From assembly GCA_046348855.1 (NCBI GenBank), contig JAXMDK010000001.1, positions 1 through 64,000 on the forward strand: a stretch of 64,000 bases of DNA, given 5' to 3'. Source of the DNA: TMP-24 sp046348855. GTDB taxonomy: Bacteria > Pseudomonadota > Alphaproteobacteria > Rhodobacterales > Rhodobacteraceae. This document shows, piece after piece, positions 24,215 to 33,604 of this stretch. How positions within the stretch are numbered: position 1 is the first letter of the stretch; every line of letters begins with the position of its first letter. The position numbers and the translations under genes are program-made. Below the pieces are notes generated by a model. It did not search any database and was not told where the DNA came from. It was given only the letters and a program-made list of their open reading frames with translations.

Positions 24215-24781
24215 ATGAAATGGAGCTTCTGGCCAAAGGCAACCTTCTTGGGGCTACTTTTTGTCGCCCCGCCGATGGAAAATTTTATTTTTGGCAGCTT
24301 GATTGGGAAGCTTGAATTTCCGATTGGAAAGGTGAGCGCAGCTGTATCAATTTTTCCGAAACTCAAAACAAATTTTGACGGTTTGTCAGAACTTTACTCG
24401 ATCGATTTGGCAAGGGAGGCGGTTCTTCTGCATGCAAACCTGCTTCTGATGAACCTTGTTGCGTTGCTTGTGTTTTCTTCAGTTTTTACGATCTACTTAT
24501 TGCGGATCGGCTATGGCATTTCCTTAATAGGAAATGCCACGCCGCTTCGTCAGGCATCGAAAAATCTTGCCGTTTGCGCGGTTATGGTCATATTTTCCAT
24601 ATATGTGGTGTTCTTCTTGCCGACATTTGTTATCCCGGTGCCCGGCTCATGGCAAGGCAGGCCACTGTCCGCCGAGCGTTCTACGCCCTGGGCGATTTCT
24701 TGGTTTTTGAATTTGTGGTCTTTATTGTTAATTTGTGCGGTTTTTGGCTTTTTTCGTTCGTTGCGAGAGAGCAGGGCGTGA
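24215..24781 (+). CDS. AT-rich hypothetical membrane protein
   Basis: The 188-residue protein has about four hydrophobic helices: residues 8-30, 70-100 (LLHANLLLMNLVALLVFSSV), 118-138 (AVCAVMVIFSIYVVFFLPTF) and a final segment near 162-180 (FLNLWSLLLICAVFGFF). A polar stretch lies between the first two. It is unlike anything I recognise. The region is among the lowest-GC stretches of the window and is followed directly by a repeat element, so it looks horizontally acquired. It may be an inner-membrane protein linked to the immunity-gene islet. Confidence 0.6.
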   Translation: MKWSFWPKATFLGLLFVAPPMENFIFGSLIGKLEFPIGKVSAAVSIFPKLKTNFDGLSELYSIDLAREAVLLHANLLLMNLVALLVFSSVFTIYLLRIGYGISLIGNATPLRQASKNLAVCAVMVIFSIYVVFFLPTFVIPVPGSWQGRPLSAERSTPWAISWFLNLWSLLLICAVFGFFRSLRESRA

Positions 24782-24795
24782 GAGCCGCAAGCAAG

Positions 24796-24911
24796 CGTAG
24801 GGTGGGTGAAGCCCACCAGTCGCGATGGCGCTCATCAACAGCAAGGGTGGGTGCCAACCCACCACTCTCCCAACATTTTCGGAAAGATCGGTGGGTTTCA
24901 CCCACCCTACG
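24796..24911. repeat. Palindromic repeat element (REP/MITE-like)
   Basis: The arms CGTAGGGTGGGTGAAGCCCA (24796 onward) and GGTGGGTTTCACCCACCCTA (24890 onward) are inverted repeats of each other, differing at one position over 22 bases. Between them is a third related palindrome, GGGTGGGTGCCAACCCACC (24845-24863). The whole is 116 bp and non-coding. This family of GGGTGGGT...ACCCACCC repeats is widely dispersed in bacteria. Confidence 0.7.
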
Positions 24912-25004
24912 CCCCTGTCGGGACGGATGCGGGACGCGGGCGGGACGGCGGCGGGACGGCTGCCATACCCCCAACTTTCCCCTTCCCCTTTCCGCCGCCA
25001 TCCG

Positions 25005-25010
25005 TATAGT
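25005..25010 (+). promoter_or_regulatory. -10 box of the leuA leader transcript
   Basis: TATAGT lies 8 bp before the leader-peptide ATG (25019), so the transcript would begin at or next to that ATG. No clear -35 and no Shine-Dalgarno is seen before the ATG. This fits a leaderless leader peptide, as known for trpL of some alphaproteobacteria. Confidence 0.45.
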
Positions 25011-25018
25011 CCGGCGCC

Positions 25019-25120
25019 ATGACGCGAAGCCTGCATATGTCCCCTGTCTCCGGCGCCACCCGCGCCCCGGCGGCGCATGCCCTGTCGCTTCGCGGCCTTC
25101 TCCTCCTTAGCCGCCTCTGA
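25019..25120 (+). CDS. Leucine-rich leader peptide of leuA
   Basis: A 33-residue open frame ends 73 bp before leuA. Eight of its residues are Leu, four of them consecutive (codons CTT CTC CTC CTT at 25097-25108), near the end: LSLRGLLLLSRL. This is the classic layout of an attenuation leader that senses charged tRNA-Leu. The ATG lies 8 bp after a TATAGT box with no ribosome-binding site, suggesting leaderless translation. Its stop codon lies inside the 5' arm of a strong hairpin. Confidence 0.7.
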   Translation: MTRSLHMSPVSGATRAPAAHALSLRGLLLLSRL

Positions 25121-25175
25121 GCGTGCCTTTCGGCGCGACCGCTCAGAGGTGTCCAGCGCCAGGCAAAGCTAAGGA
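25104..25175 (+). promoter_or_regulatory. leuA attenuator: nested RNA stems
   Basis: An inner stem CCTCTGAGCG (25114-25123) pairs with CGCTCAGAGG (25140-25149) over a 16-base loop that can pair further. An outer stem TCCTTAGC (25104-25111) pairs perfectly with GCTAAGGA (25168-25175), enclosing it. The 5' arm of the outer stem overlaps the last two of the four Leu codons, so a ribosome stalled there would open it. There is no T-run, so control may act by Rho access or by freeing the purine-rich stretch just before leuA. Confidence 0.6.
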
Positions 25176-25193
25176 TCAACAAAGAGACGGACC

Positions 25194-26783
25194 ATGACCG
25201 ACAAGACCAGGACCAAGCCCGAACAGGACCGCGTGGTGATTTTCGACACGACGCTGCGCGACGGCGAACAGTCGCCCGGCGCGACGATGACCCATGACGA
25301 AAAGCTCGAGATCGCCGAAATGCTCGACGAGATGGGCGTCGACATCATCGAGGCCGGCTTTCCCATCGCCTCCGAAGGCGATTTCGCCGCGGTCAGCGAC
25401 ATTGCCCGGCGGGCGAAGAACGCCACCATCTGCGGGCTGGCGCGGGCGAATTTCAAGGACATCGACCGCTGCTGGGAAGCGGTGAAGCACGCGAAAAGCC
25501 CGCGGATTCACACGTTTATTGGCACTTCGCCGCTGCACCGCGCCATCCCCAACCTCGACATGGACCAGATGGCCGAGCGCATCCATGAAACCGTGACCCA
25601 CGCCCGCAATCTCTGCGACAACGTGCAATGGTCGCCGATGGACGCGACGCGGACCGAACATGACTATCTGTGCCGGGTGGTGGAAATCGCCATCAAGGCC
25701 GGGGCGACGACCATCAACATCCCCGACACGGTCGGCTATACCGCGCCGGCCGAAAGCGCCGACCTGATCCGCATGCTGCTCAACCGGGTGCCGGGCGCCG
25801 ACAAGGTGATCTTCGCCACCCACTGCCACAACGACCTCGGCATGGCGACGGCGAACGCGCTGGCGGCGGTTATCGCCGGGGCGCGGCAGATCGAATGCAC
25901 GATCAACGGGCTGGGCGAGCGGGCGGGCAACACCGCGCTGGAAGAAGTGGTGATGGCGCTGAAGGTCCGCAACGACATCATGCCCTACCGCACCGGCATC
26001 GACACCACCAAGATCATGAACATCAGCCGCAAGGTTTCGACCGTGTCGGGCTTTCCGGTGCAGTTCAACAAGGCCATCGTCGGCAAGAATGCCTTTGCCC
26101 ATGAAAGCGGCATCCATCAGGACGGGATGCTGAAGAACGCCGAGACGTTCGAGATCATGCGCCCCTCCGACATCGGGCTGGCTGCGTCGAGCCTGCCGCT
26201 CGGCAAGCATTCCGGCCGCCATGCGCTGCGGGCCAAGATGAACGAACTCGGCTTCGACCTGGCCGACAACCAGTTGAACGACGTGTTCGTCCGCTTCAAG
26301 GCGCTGGCCGACCGCAAGAAGGAAGTCTATGACGACGACCTCCTGGCGCTGATGAAGGACCATGAGGCCAACGCCGCGACCGACACGCTGCAACTGAAGC
26401 GGCTGCGGGTGATCTGCGGCACCGACGGCCCGCAGGAGGCCGAGCTGACCATGTCGATCGACGGGGTGGACCATTCCATCGACGCGACCGGCGACGGCCC
26501 TGTGGATGCGGCCTTCAACGCCGTCCGCATGCTCTATCCCCACAATGTGCGCTTGCAGCTTTACCAGGTCCACGCGGTGACCGAAGGCACCGACGCGCAG
26601 GCGACGGTTTCGGTGAAGATCGAGGAGGACGGCCGCATCGCCACCGGCCAGTCGGCCGACACCGACACGATCGTCGCCAGCACCAAGGCCTACATCAACG
26701 CGCTGAACCGCCTGATCGTCCGCCGCACCAAGTCGGCGCCGGGCGAGAATGTGAAACAGGTGACGATGCGCGACGCGGGCTGA
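25194..26783 (+). CDS. leuA: 2-isopropylmalate synthase
   Basis: The 529-residue enzyme has the HMGL-like TIM barrel (about 10-290), with TTLRDGEQSPGATM at the start and ATHCHNDLGMATANALAA carrying the metal-binding HxH. The C-terminal regulatory domain (about 400-529) normally binds leucine for feedback inhibition. It condenses acetyl-CoA and 2-oxoisovalerate, the first committed step of leucine synthesis. A leucine-rich leader peptide and attenuator lie upstream, and a terminator follows. Confidence 0.97.
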   Translation: MTDKTRTKPEQDRVVIFDTTLRDGEQSPGATMTHDEKLEIAEMLDEMGVDIIEAGFPIASEGDFAAVSDIARRAKNATICGLARANFKDIDRCWEAVKHAKSPRIHTFIGTSPLHRAIPNLDMDQMAERIHETVTHARNLCDNVQWSPMDATRTEHDYLCRVVEIAIKAGATTINIPDTVGYTAPAESADLIRMLLNRVPGADKVIFATHCHNDLGMATANALAAVIAGARQIECTINGLGERAGNTALEEVVMALKVRNDIMPYRTGIDTTKIMNISRKVSTVSGFPVQFNKAIVGKNAFAHESGIHQDGMLKNAETFEIMRPSDIGLAASSLPLGKHSGRHALRAKMNELGFDLADNQLNDVFVRFKALADRKKEVYDDDLLALMKDHEANAATDTLQLKRLRVICGTDGPQEAELTMSIDGVDHSIDATGDGPVDAAFNAVRMLYPHNVRLQLYQVHAVTEGTDAQATVSVKIEEDGRIATGQSADTDTIVASTKAYINALNRLIVRRTKSAPGENVKQVTMRDAG

Positions 26784-26811
26784 GCCCCGGGAGCCGAGGC
26801 GGAATAAGGGG

Positions 26812-26842
26812 GGCGGTCCGTTGGGGCCGCCTCTCTGTCTTT
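26812..26842 (+). terminator. Terminator of leuA
   Basis: An 8-bp stem GGCGGTCC-GTTG-GGGCCGCC is followed by a pyrimidine tract TCTCTGTCTTT. It lies 28 bp after the leuA stop and before the convergent SDR gene. Confidence 0.7.
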
Positions 26843-26875
26843 GGACTGATCGGCGTAGCCGGCCGACCTGCGCGC

Positions 26876-27646
26876 CTATTTCGTCTCCATCACCGAATTC
26901 GCCCCATCCACCACCAGCATCGCCCCGTTGACATAGGACGCGCCTTCGCTGGCGAGGAACAGGCAGCAGGCCGCGACCTCCGAGGGCGTGCCGGGGCGGC
27001 CGGCGGGGCTGCGCCGGCCGGCGGCGCGTTCGCGGGCGGTGGCCGAGCCGGTGGCGATCCAGCCGGGCAGGACGGCGTTGCAGGTGATGCCCAGCCCGGC
27101 GTTCTCGATCGCGATGGCGCGGGTCAGGCCGCACATCGCCGCCTTGGCCGCCGAATAGCCGGCGGTGCGCGCGAAACTGACCACCGGCCCGGTGACCGAG
27201 GCGACATTGACGATGCGCCCGAAACCGGCCGCCTGCATCGCCGGAAGGACGGCGCGGGTCATGTTGAAGGCGGTGGTCAGGTTGATCTCCAGATGGCCGT
27301 GCCAATCCGCGTCGGACAGGGCTTCAAGCCGCGGCGCCCGCAGTTTGCGCCCGGTCTGGACCATTCCCGCATTGTTGATGAGTGCCGAGACGGGCCCGAG
27401 CGATTTCTGCACTTCTTCAACAATGGCCCGCGCGGCGGCAGGGTCGGTCAGGTCGGCCGCAAAGGCGAGATGCCCGGCCCCCAGTTCGGTGCGACGGTCG
27501 TGGATGCGGGCCGAGGTGGCGGTGATGGCAAGGCGAAAACCGGCCTCCGCCAGGGCCTTGGCGGTCGCAAATCCGATCCCTTCGGCGCTGCCCGCGCCGG
27601 TGACGATGGCGACCGGACCGGCCGGCTGGGGACGAACCTGGGGCAT
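26876..27646 (-). CDS. Short-chain dehydrogenase/reductase
   Basis: The start at 27646 (MPQVRPQPAGPVAIVTGAG), with AAAGGTG upstream, gives 256 residues. Classical SDR motifs are intact: the cofactor loop VTGAGSAEGIGFATA, the NNAG motif, the catalytic Ser in VNVASVTG and the YSAAK Tyr-Lys pair, with PGWIATG after. It should use NAD(P)H to oxidise or reduce an alcohol or ketone in the cytosol. The substrate is unknown; 3-oxoacyl-reductase-like and 3-hydroxybutyrate-type activities are possible. It is divergent from mreB. Confidence 0.9.
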   Translation of the reverse strand: MPQVRPQPAGPVAIVTGAGSAEGIGFATAKALAEAGFRLAITATSARIHDRRTELGAGHLAFAADLTDPAAARAIVEEVQKSLGPVSALINNAGMVQTGRKLRAPRLEALSDADWHGHLEINLTTAFNMTRAVLPAMQAAGFGRIVNVASVTGPVVSFARTAGYSAAKAAMCGLTRAIAIENAGLGITCNAVLPGWIATGSATARERAAGRRSPAGRPGTPSEVAACCLFLASEGASYVNGAMLVVDGANSVMETK

Positions 27647-27864
27647 GGCGCACCTTTCGCTGACGAGCAAAGACTAGCAGTTTTGCAACATCTTCCGCCA
27701 GCCCGTGCATGCGCCGGACGGCCGTTCCGGCGGCTTTCCGTGCGGTTTCCCGCCGGGACGCGCCCGTTGGCCCTTTCGCCGGGCCTTGGCGCCTCATATA
27801 AGGGCGCGGGCCTGCGTCGGGTGCGAGTCGCGGGCCTTCTTCCATTGGGGTAACGGAACGGATC

Positions 27865-28908
<1,044 letters not shown>

Positions 28909-28955
28909 GCGGCGCGCGGGGCCGGCGCGGCCCTCCGGTTTCGGGTGAGACGAAT

Positions 28956-29936
28956 TTGGCACGCAACCGCAACAGCGACGTGGATTACCGCGGGCCGGTC
29001 CGCCGGATCCTGCTGGCCTGCCTGTGCCTGTTCCTGGGGCTGATCTTCCTGATCTGGCGGATCGACAGCCCGCGGGTCGAGCGATTCCGCAACGCCTTCA
29101 TCGACCGGGTGGTGCCGCCGATGGACTGGGCGATGGTGCCGGTCACCAAGCTGGCCGAGATGGTCGACAATTTCCAGTCCTACGCCCGTATCTACGAACA
29201 GAACCAGGAACTGCGGCGCGAGTTGCAGCAGATGAAGGCCTGGAAAGAGGCGGCGGTCCAGCTGGAGCAGCAGAACGCCAAGCTTCTGGCGCAGAACCAG
29301 GTGCGGCTCGATCCGAAGCTGACCTCGGTGTCGGGCGTGGTGATGGCCGACAGCGGATCGCCCTTCAGCCAGTCGGTGCTGCTGAACATCGGGGCGCGCG
29401 ACGGGATCGTCGACGGCTGGGCGACGATGGACGGGCTGGGGCTGGTGGGCCGCATCGCCGGGGTCGGGCAGAATACCGCGCGGGTGCTTCTGTTGACCGA
29501 TGCTTCCAGCCGGGTGCCGGTGACGATCCAGCCCTCGGGGCAGCGGGCGATGCTGGTCGGCGACAACAGCGCCGCGCCGCCCCTGGAGTTCATCGGCTCG
29601 CCCGAACAGGTGCGTCCCGACGATCGGGTGGTGTCGTCCGGCGACGGCGGGGTGTTTCCGGCGGGGATTCTGGTGGGGACGGTGGTGCAGACCCGCGACA
29701 AGCGGTTCCGGGTGCTTCTGGCTGCCGACTATGCGCGGCTGGAGTTCGTGCGGGTCCTGCGCAGCCGTCCCGAGGAGGCGATCGGCGGCGCCGGGGCGCT
29801 GATCGTGCCGCCGCCGGGGACCGAGGCGCCCGCCGCGGCCGACGCGGTGCCGGGCGCCGCGCCCGATGCCGCCCCGGCCGCCGGGCAGGCAACGCCGACG
29901 CCGGAGGCGACGCAGGGCGGGGCGGGCAATGGTTGA
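28956..29936 (+). CDS. mreC: Rod-shape-determining protein MreC
   Basis: The start is a TTG at 28956, giving 326 residues. There is one membrane anchor near residues 17-35 (ILLACLCLFLGLIFLIW), a coiled coil (about 65-115: YARIYEQNQELRRELQQMKA), then the periplasmic beta domain (about 120-260) with the SGVVMADSGSPFSQSVLLNI type start. The last ~55 residues are an Ala/Pro-rich tail. MreC links MreB filaments to PBP2 in the periplasm. It overlaps mreD by 8 bp. Confidence 0.93.
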   Translation: MARNRNSDVDYRGPVRRILLACLCLFLGLIFLIWRIDSPRVERFRNAFIDRVVPPMDWAMVPVTKLAEMVDNFQSYARIYEQNQELRRELQQMKAWKEAAVQLEQQNAKLLAQNQVRLDPKLTSVSGVVMADSGSPFSQSVLLNIGARDGIVDGWATMDGLGLVGRIAGVGQNTARVLLLTDASSRVPVTIQPSGQRAMLVGDNSAAPPLEFIGSPEQVRPDDRVVSSGDGGVFPAGILVGTVVQTRDKRFRVLLAADYARLEFVRVLRSRPEEAIGGAGALIVPPPGTEAPAAADAVPGAAPDAAPAAGQATPTPEATQGGAGNG

Positions 29937-30525
29937 TCCGCGCACGGCCGCCCGCCTGAGCTATCGCGCGCTCTATCTGGCGCTGGCGTTCCTAGGTCTG
30001 TTCGTGCGGCTTCTGCCGCTGTCGGCGGCGCCGCAGCCCTGGCCCTTGCCCGAGGGGCTGTTGCGCGCCATGCCGGGCTGGATGCTGCCGGCCGAATGGC
30101 CGGGGCCGGACGTGCTGCTGGCGCTGACCATCCTGTGGGTGCAGCGCCGCCCCGACTTCATCCCGGCGCCGATGATCGCGCTGGTCTTCTTTCTGGACGA
30201 CCTGATGACCATGCGCCCGCCCGGCCTGTGGGCGCTGGTGGTGCTGACGGGGACCGAGGTGCTGCGGGCGCGCGAAACCGGGATGCGCGACCTGCCGTTC
30301 TGGGGCGAATGGCTGGTGGGCGGGCTGGCGATGACGGCGATGGTGCTGGCCTATCGGTTTCTGCTTGCGCTATTCATCGTGCCGGGGGTCAGCCTCGGGC
30401 CGGCGATTCTGAACCTTGTGGCGACGGTCGCGCTTTACCCGGTGCTGGCGCTGGCCCTGCAGGTGGCGTTCGGCCTGAGCCGCACCGCCACCGGCGAGGT
30501 GGATGCGCTGGGGCAGCGGCTATGA
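29929..30525 (+). CDS. mreD: Rod-shape-determining protein MreD
   Basis: The ATG at 29929 lies within the last codons of mreC and gives 198 residues with about five membrane helices. It has the usual features of a very divergent MreD: RALYLALAFLGLFVRLLP near the start, LALTILWVQRRPDFIPAP and VFFLDDLMTMRPPGLWAL in the middle. It helps hold the elongasome in the inner membrane. It overlaps mrdA by ATGA. A longer open frame upstream is a shadow within mreC. Confidence 0.85.
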   Translation: MVDPRTAARLSYRALYLALAFLGLFVRLLPLSAAPQPWPLPEGLLRAMPGWMLPAEWPGPDVLLALTILWVQRRPDFIPAPMIALVFFLDDLMTMRPPGLWALVVLTGTEVLRARETGMRDLPFWGEWLVGGLAMTAMVLAYRFLLALFIVPGVSLGPAILNLVATVALYPVLALALQVAFGLSRTATGEVDALGQRL

Positions 30526-32465
30526 GACGGTTGCCGAAGTTCAACCTGGATGTGCAGCGCCGCATCACCCGGCGGGGAATGATGCTGGCTGGGCTGCAGG
30601 GGCTGTTCATCGGGACGCTGGCCTACCGGATGCGGCACCTTCAGGTCGAGCAGGCCGGCGAATTCCAGCTGATGGCCGACCAGAACAGCGTCAAGATCCG
30701 GCTGATCCCGCCGGCGCGCGGGCTGATCCATGACCGCAAGGGCGTGCTGATCGCCGGCAACGAACAGAACTACCGCGTCACCATCACGCGCGAGGATACC
30801 GAGGATGTGCCGGGGGTGCTGCACGACCTGTCGCGGCTGATCGCCTTGTCGGACGAGGATATCGCCAAGTTGATGAAGGATATCGACAAGCGGCCGCCCA
30901 CCCTGCCGATCACCATTGCCGAACGGCTGAGTTGGGAAGAGTTCTCGCGCGTCGCGGTCAATGCCCCGGTGCTGACCGGCATCACCACCGAGGTCGGCCT
31001 GTCGCGCTTTTATCCGCACGGGCCGGATTTCGCCCATGTGCTGGGCTATGTCGCAGCGGTCAGCGACTATGACCTGTCGAAGATTCCCGACCCAGACCCG
31101 GTGCTGCAGATCCCCAAGTTCCAGATCGGCAAGCTGGGGGTGGAGGCGAAGCTCGAGGACGAGTTGCGCGGCAAGGCCGGCACCCGCCGGATCGAGGTCA
31201 ATTCCACCGGGCGCGAGATGCGCGAGATCGACCGGCGCGAGGGCGATCCCGGCGCCAACGTGCGGCTGACGCTGGATGCGCGGTTGCAGAACTATGTGCT
31301 GGCGCGGCTGGGTGACCAGAGCGCAGCGGCGGTGGTGCTGGACTTGCAGGACGGGGCGATCCGGGCCATCGCCTCGGCCCCGAGCTTCGATCCCAACCTG
31401 TTCGTGCGGGGCATTTCCTCGGCCGACTATCAGCTTCTGACCGAGAACGACCATCGGCCGTTGGCTGACAAGTCGGTGCAGGGCGCCTATCCGCCGGGTT
31501 CGACCTTCAAGATGGTGACGGCGCTGGCGGCGCTGGAAGCGGGCGTGGCGACACCGGACGAAACCGTTTATTGCCGGGGCTTTACCGAGCTGGGTGACCG
31601 CAAGTTCCACTGCTGGAAGAAGGGCGGCCACGGCAGTCTCAGCATGGTCGAAAGCCTGGAGCAGTCCTGCGACTGCTACTACTACGAAATGGCGCAGCGC
31701 ACCGGCATCGACCGGATTTCCGACATGGCGCGGCGGCTGGGGGTCGGGGTGCGCCACGATCTGCCGATGTCGGCCATCGCCGAAGGCAACGCGCCGACCA
31801 AGGCCTGGAAGAAGGAACGCTACGGCAAGGAGTGGCTGGTCGGTGACACGCTGAACAGCGGCATCGGCCAGGGCTATGTGCTGGCCTCGCCCCTGCAACT
31901 GGCGGTGATGGCCGGCCGGGTGGCCACGGGGCGGGCGCTGGAGCCGCGGCTGGTGCAGGCGGTCAATGACGTCGATGTCCCGGTGGCACCGCCGGAAAGT
32001 CTGGGCATCGCCGAGGCGCATCTGCGTTCGGTGCGCGACGGGCTGTTCGCGGTGATGAACGGCAAGAGCGGCACCGCGCGCGCCAGCCGCATCACCGAGC
32101 CGTCGGCACTGATGTGCGGCAAGACCGGCACCGCGCAGGTGCGCAACATCTCGGCCGGCGAACATGCGACGGGGGTGGTCAAGAACGACAACCTGCCGTG
32201 GAAAGAGCGCGACCATGCTTTGTTCGTCTGCTTCGCCCCGGCCGAGGCGCCGCGGATCGCCGTGTCGATCATCATCGAGCATGGCGGCGGCGGCTCGACC
32301 GCGGCGGCGCCGATCGCCCGCGACATCCTGCTTCAGGCGCTTTACGACGGGTTCCCGCCGCTGACCGCCTATCCCGAAGGCCAAAGGTCGCTGATCGAGG
32401 AACAGCGCAAGGCGCTGCCCCTGGCCGATCCGGCCAGCTTTACCGGAGGCAAGGCGCGGGCATGA
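30522..32465 (+). CDS. mrdA: Penicillin-binding protein 2
   Basis: The ATG at 30522 overlapping the mreD stop gives 647 residues; the frame upstream of it is a shadow. One N-terminal membrane anchor (about 20-38) is followed by a PBP dimer domain and a transpeptidase domain. The active-site motifs are GAYPPGSTFKMVTA (SxxK), EQSCDCYYYEMA (SxD) and CGKTGTAQV (KTG). It cross-links peptidoglycan during elongation with RodA. Length and motifs are complete. Confidence 0.96.
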   Translation: MRRLPKFNLDVQRRITRRGMMLAGLQGLFIGTLAYRMRHLQVEQAGEFQLMADQNSVKIRLIPPARGLIHDRKGVLIAGNEQNYRVTITREDTEDVPGVLHDLSRLIALSDEDIAKLMKDIDKRPPTLPITIAERLSWEEFSRVAVNAPVLTGITTEVGLSRFYPHGPDFAHVLGYVAAVSDYDLSKIPDPDPVLQIPKFQIGKLGVEAKLEDELRGKAGTRRIEVNSTGREMREIDRREGDPGANVRLTLDARLQNYVLARLGDQSAAAVVLDLQDGAIRAIASAPSFDPNLFVRGISSADYQLLTENDHRPLADKSVQGAYPPGSTFKMVTALAALEAGVATPDETVYCRGFTELGDRKFHCWKKGGHGSLSMVESLEQSCDCYYYEMAQRTGIDRISDMARRLGVGVRHDLPMSAIAEGNAPTKAWKKERYGKEWLVGDTLNSGIGQGYVLASPLQLAVMAGRVATGRALEPRLVQAVNDVDVPVAPPESLGIAEAHLRSVRDGLFAVMNGKSGTARASRITEPSALMCGKTGTAQVRNISAGEHATGVVKNDNLPWKERDHALFVCFAPAEAPRIAVSIIIEHGGGGSTAAAPIARDILLQALYDGFPPLTAYPEGQRSLIEEQRKALPLADPASFTGGKARA

Positions 32466-33601
32466 GCTATCTCGACTACAGCCTCAGCACCATCCCGACC
32501 GGCTGGCGGAAGCTTCTGCATGTGCTGTGGCCGCTGGTCTTCCTGCTGGCGGCGGTCTGTTCGGTCGGGTTCCTGGTGCTTTACTCGGTGGCGGGCGGGC
32601 GGCTGGAAACCTGGGCCGAGCCGCAGATGATGCGCTTTGCCGCCGGCATGGCCGGGATGTTCGTGGTGGGCTTCGTGCCGATCTGGGTCTGGCGCAACGT
32701 CTCGCTGGTGGCTTATGCCGGGTCTCTGGTCCTGCTGGTCGCGGTCGATCTGGTGGGTGCCATCGGCATGGGCGCGCAGCGCTGGCTGGAGATCGGGCCC
32801 TTGCGGTTGCAGCCGTCGGAGCTGATGAAGGTCAGCCTGGTGATGCTTCTGGCCGCCTATTACGACTGGCTGGACGTGAAGCGGGTGTCGCGGCCCCTGT
32901 GGGTGCTGATCCCGGTGGTGCTGATCCTGGTGCCGACTGCGCTGGTGCTGAAGCAGCCCGACCTGGGCACGGCGATCCTGCTTCTGGCCGGTGGGGGCGC
33001 GGTGATGTTCGCAGCCGGGGTCAGCCTCTGGTATTTCGGCACGGTGATTGCGCTGGTGGTGGCGCTGGTCTTCACCGTCTTTGAAAGCCGCGGCACCGAC
33101 TGGCAGCTCTTGCAGGACTACCAGTTCCGCCGGATCGACATCTTCCTCGATCCGGGCGCCGATCCGCTGGGGTCGGGCTACAACATCATGCAGGCGCAGA
33201 TCGCCCTGGGATCGGGCGGCTGGAGCGGCAAGGGCTTCATGCAGGGCACCCAGGCGCGGCTGAACTTCCTGCCCGAAAAGCACACCGACTTCATCTTCAC
33301 CACGCTGGCCGAGGAATTCGGCTTTGTCGGCGCCTGTTCGCTTCTGACGCTTTACGCGCTGATCGTGGCCTTCTGCTTCCAGTCGGCGATGCGCAACCGC
33401 GACCGGTACGGGGCGCTTCTGACCTACGGGATCGCCACCACCTTCTTCCTGTTCTTCGCCGTCAACATGGGCATGGTGACGGGGCTGATGCCGGTGGTCG
33501 GCGTGCCCCTGCCGCTGGTGTCCTACGGGGGAACCGCGATGATCATCATCCTGACCGCCTTCGGGCTGGTGCAGAGCGCCCATATCCACCGCCCGAGGTA
33601 A
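32462..33601 (+). CDS. rodA: Rod-shape-determining peptidoglycan polymerase RodA
   Basis: The 379-residue SEDS protein begins at the ATG overlapping the mrdA stop. It has about ten membrane helices. The conserved segments PSELMKVSLVMLLAAYY, GYNIMQAQIALGSGG and GMVTGLMPVVGVPLPLVSYG are the family signatures. RodA is the glycosyltransferase partner of PBP2 in cell elongation. It is the last shape gene; a glyoxylate-reductase-like gene begins 3 bp later. Confidence 0.96.
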   Translation: MSYLDYSLSTIPTGWRKLLHVLWPLVFLLAAVCSVGFLVLYSVAGGRLETWAEPQMMRFAAGMAGMFVVGFVPIWVWRNVSLVAYAGSLVLLVAVDLVGAIGMGAQRWLEIGPLRLQPSELMKVSLVMLLAAYYDWLDVKRVSRPLWVLIPVVLILVPTALVLKQPDLGTAILLLAGGGAVMFAAGVSLWYFGTVIALVVALVFTVFESRGTDWQLLQDYQFRRIDIFLDPGADPLGSGYNIMQAQIALGSGGWSGKGFMQGTQARLNFLPEKHTDFIFTTLAEEFGFVGACSLLTLYALIVAFCFQSAMRNRDRYGALLTYGIATTFFLFFAVNMGMVTGLMPVVGVPLPLVSYGGTAMIIILTAFGLVQSAHIHRPR

Positions 33602-33604
33602 CCG

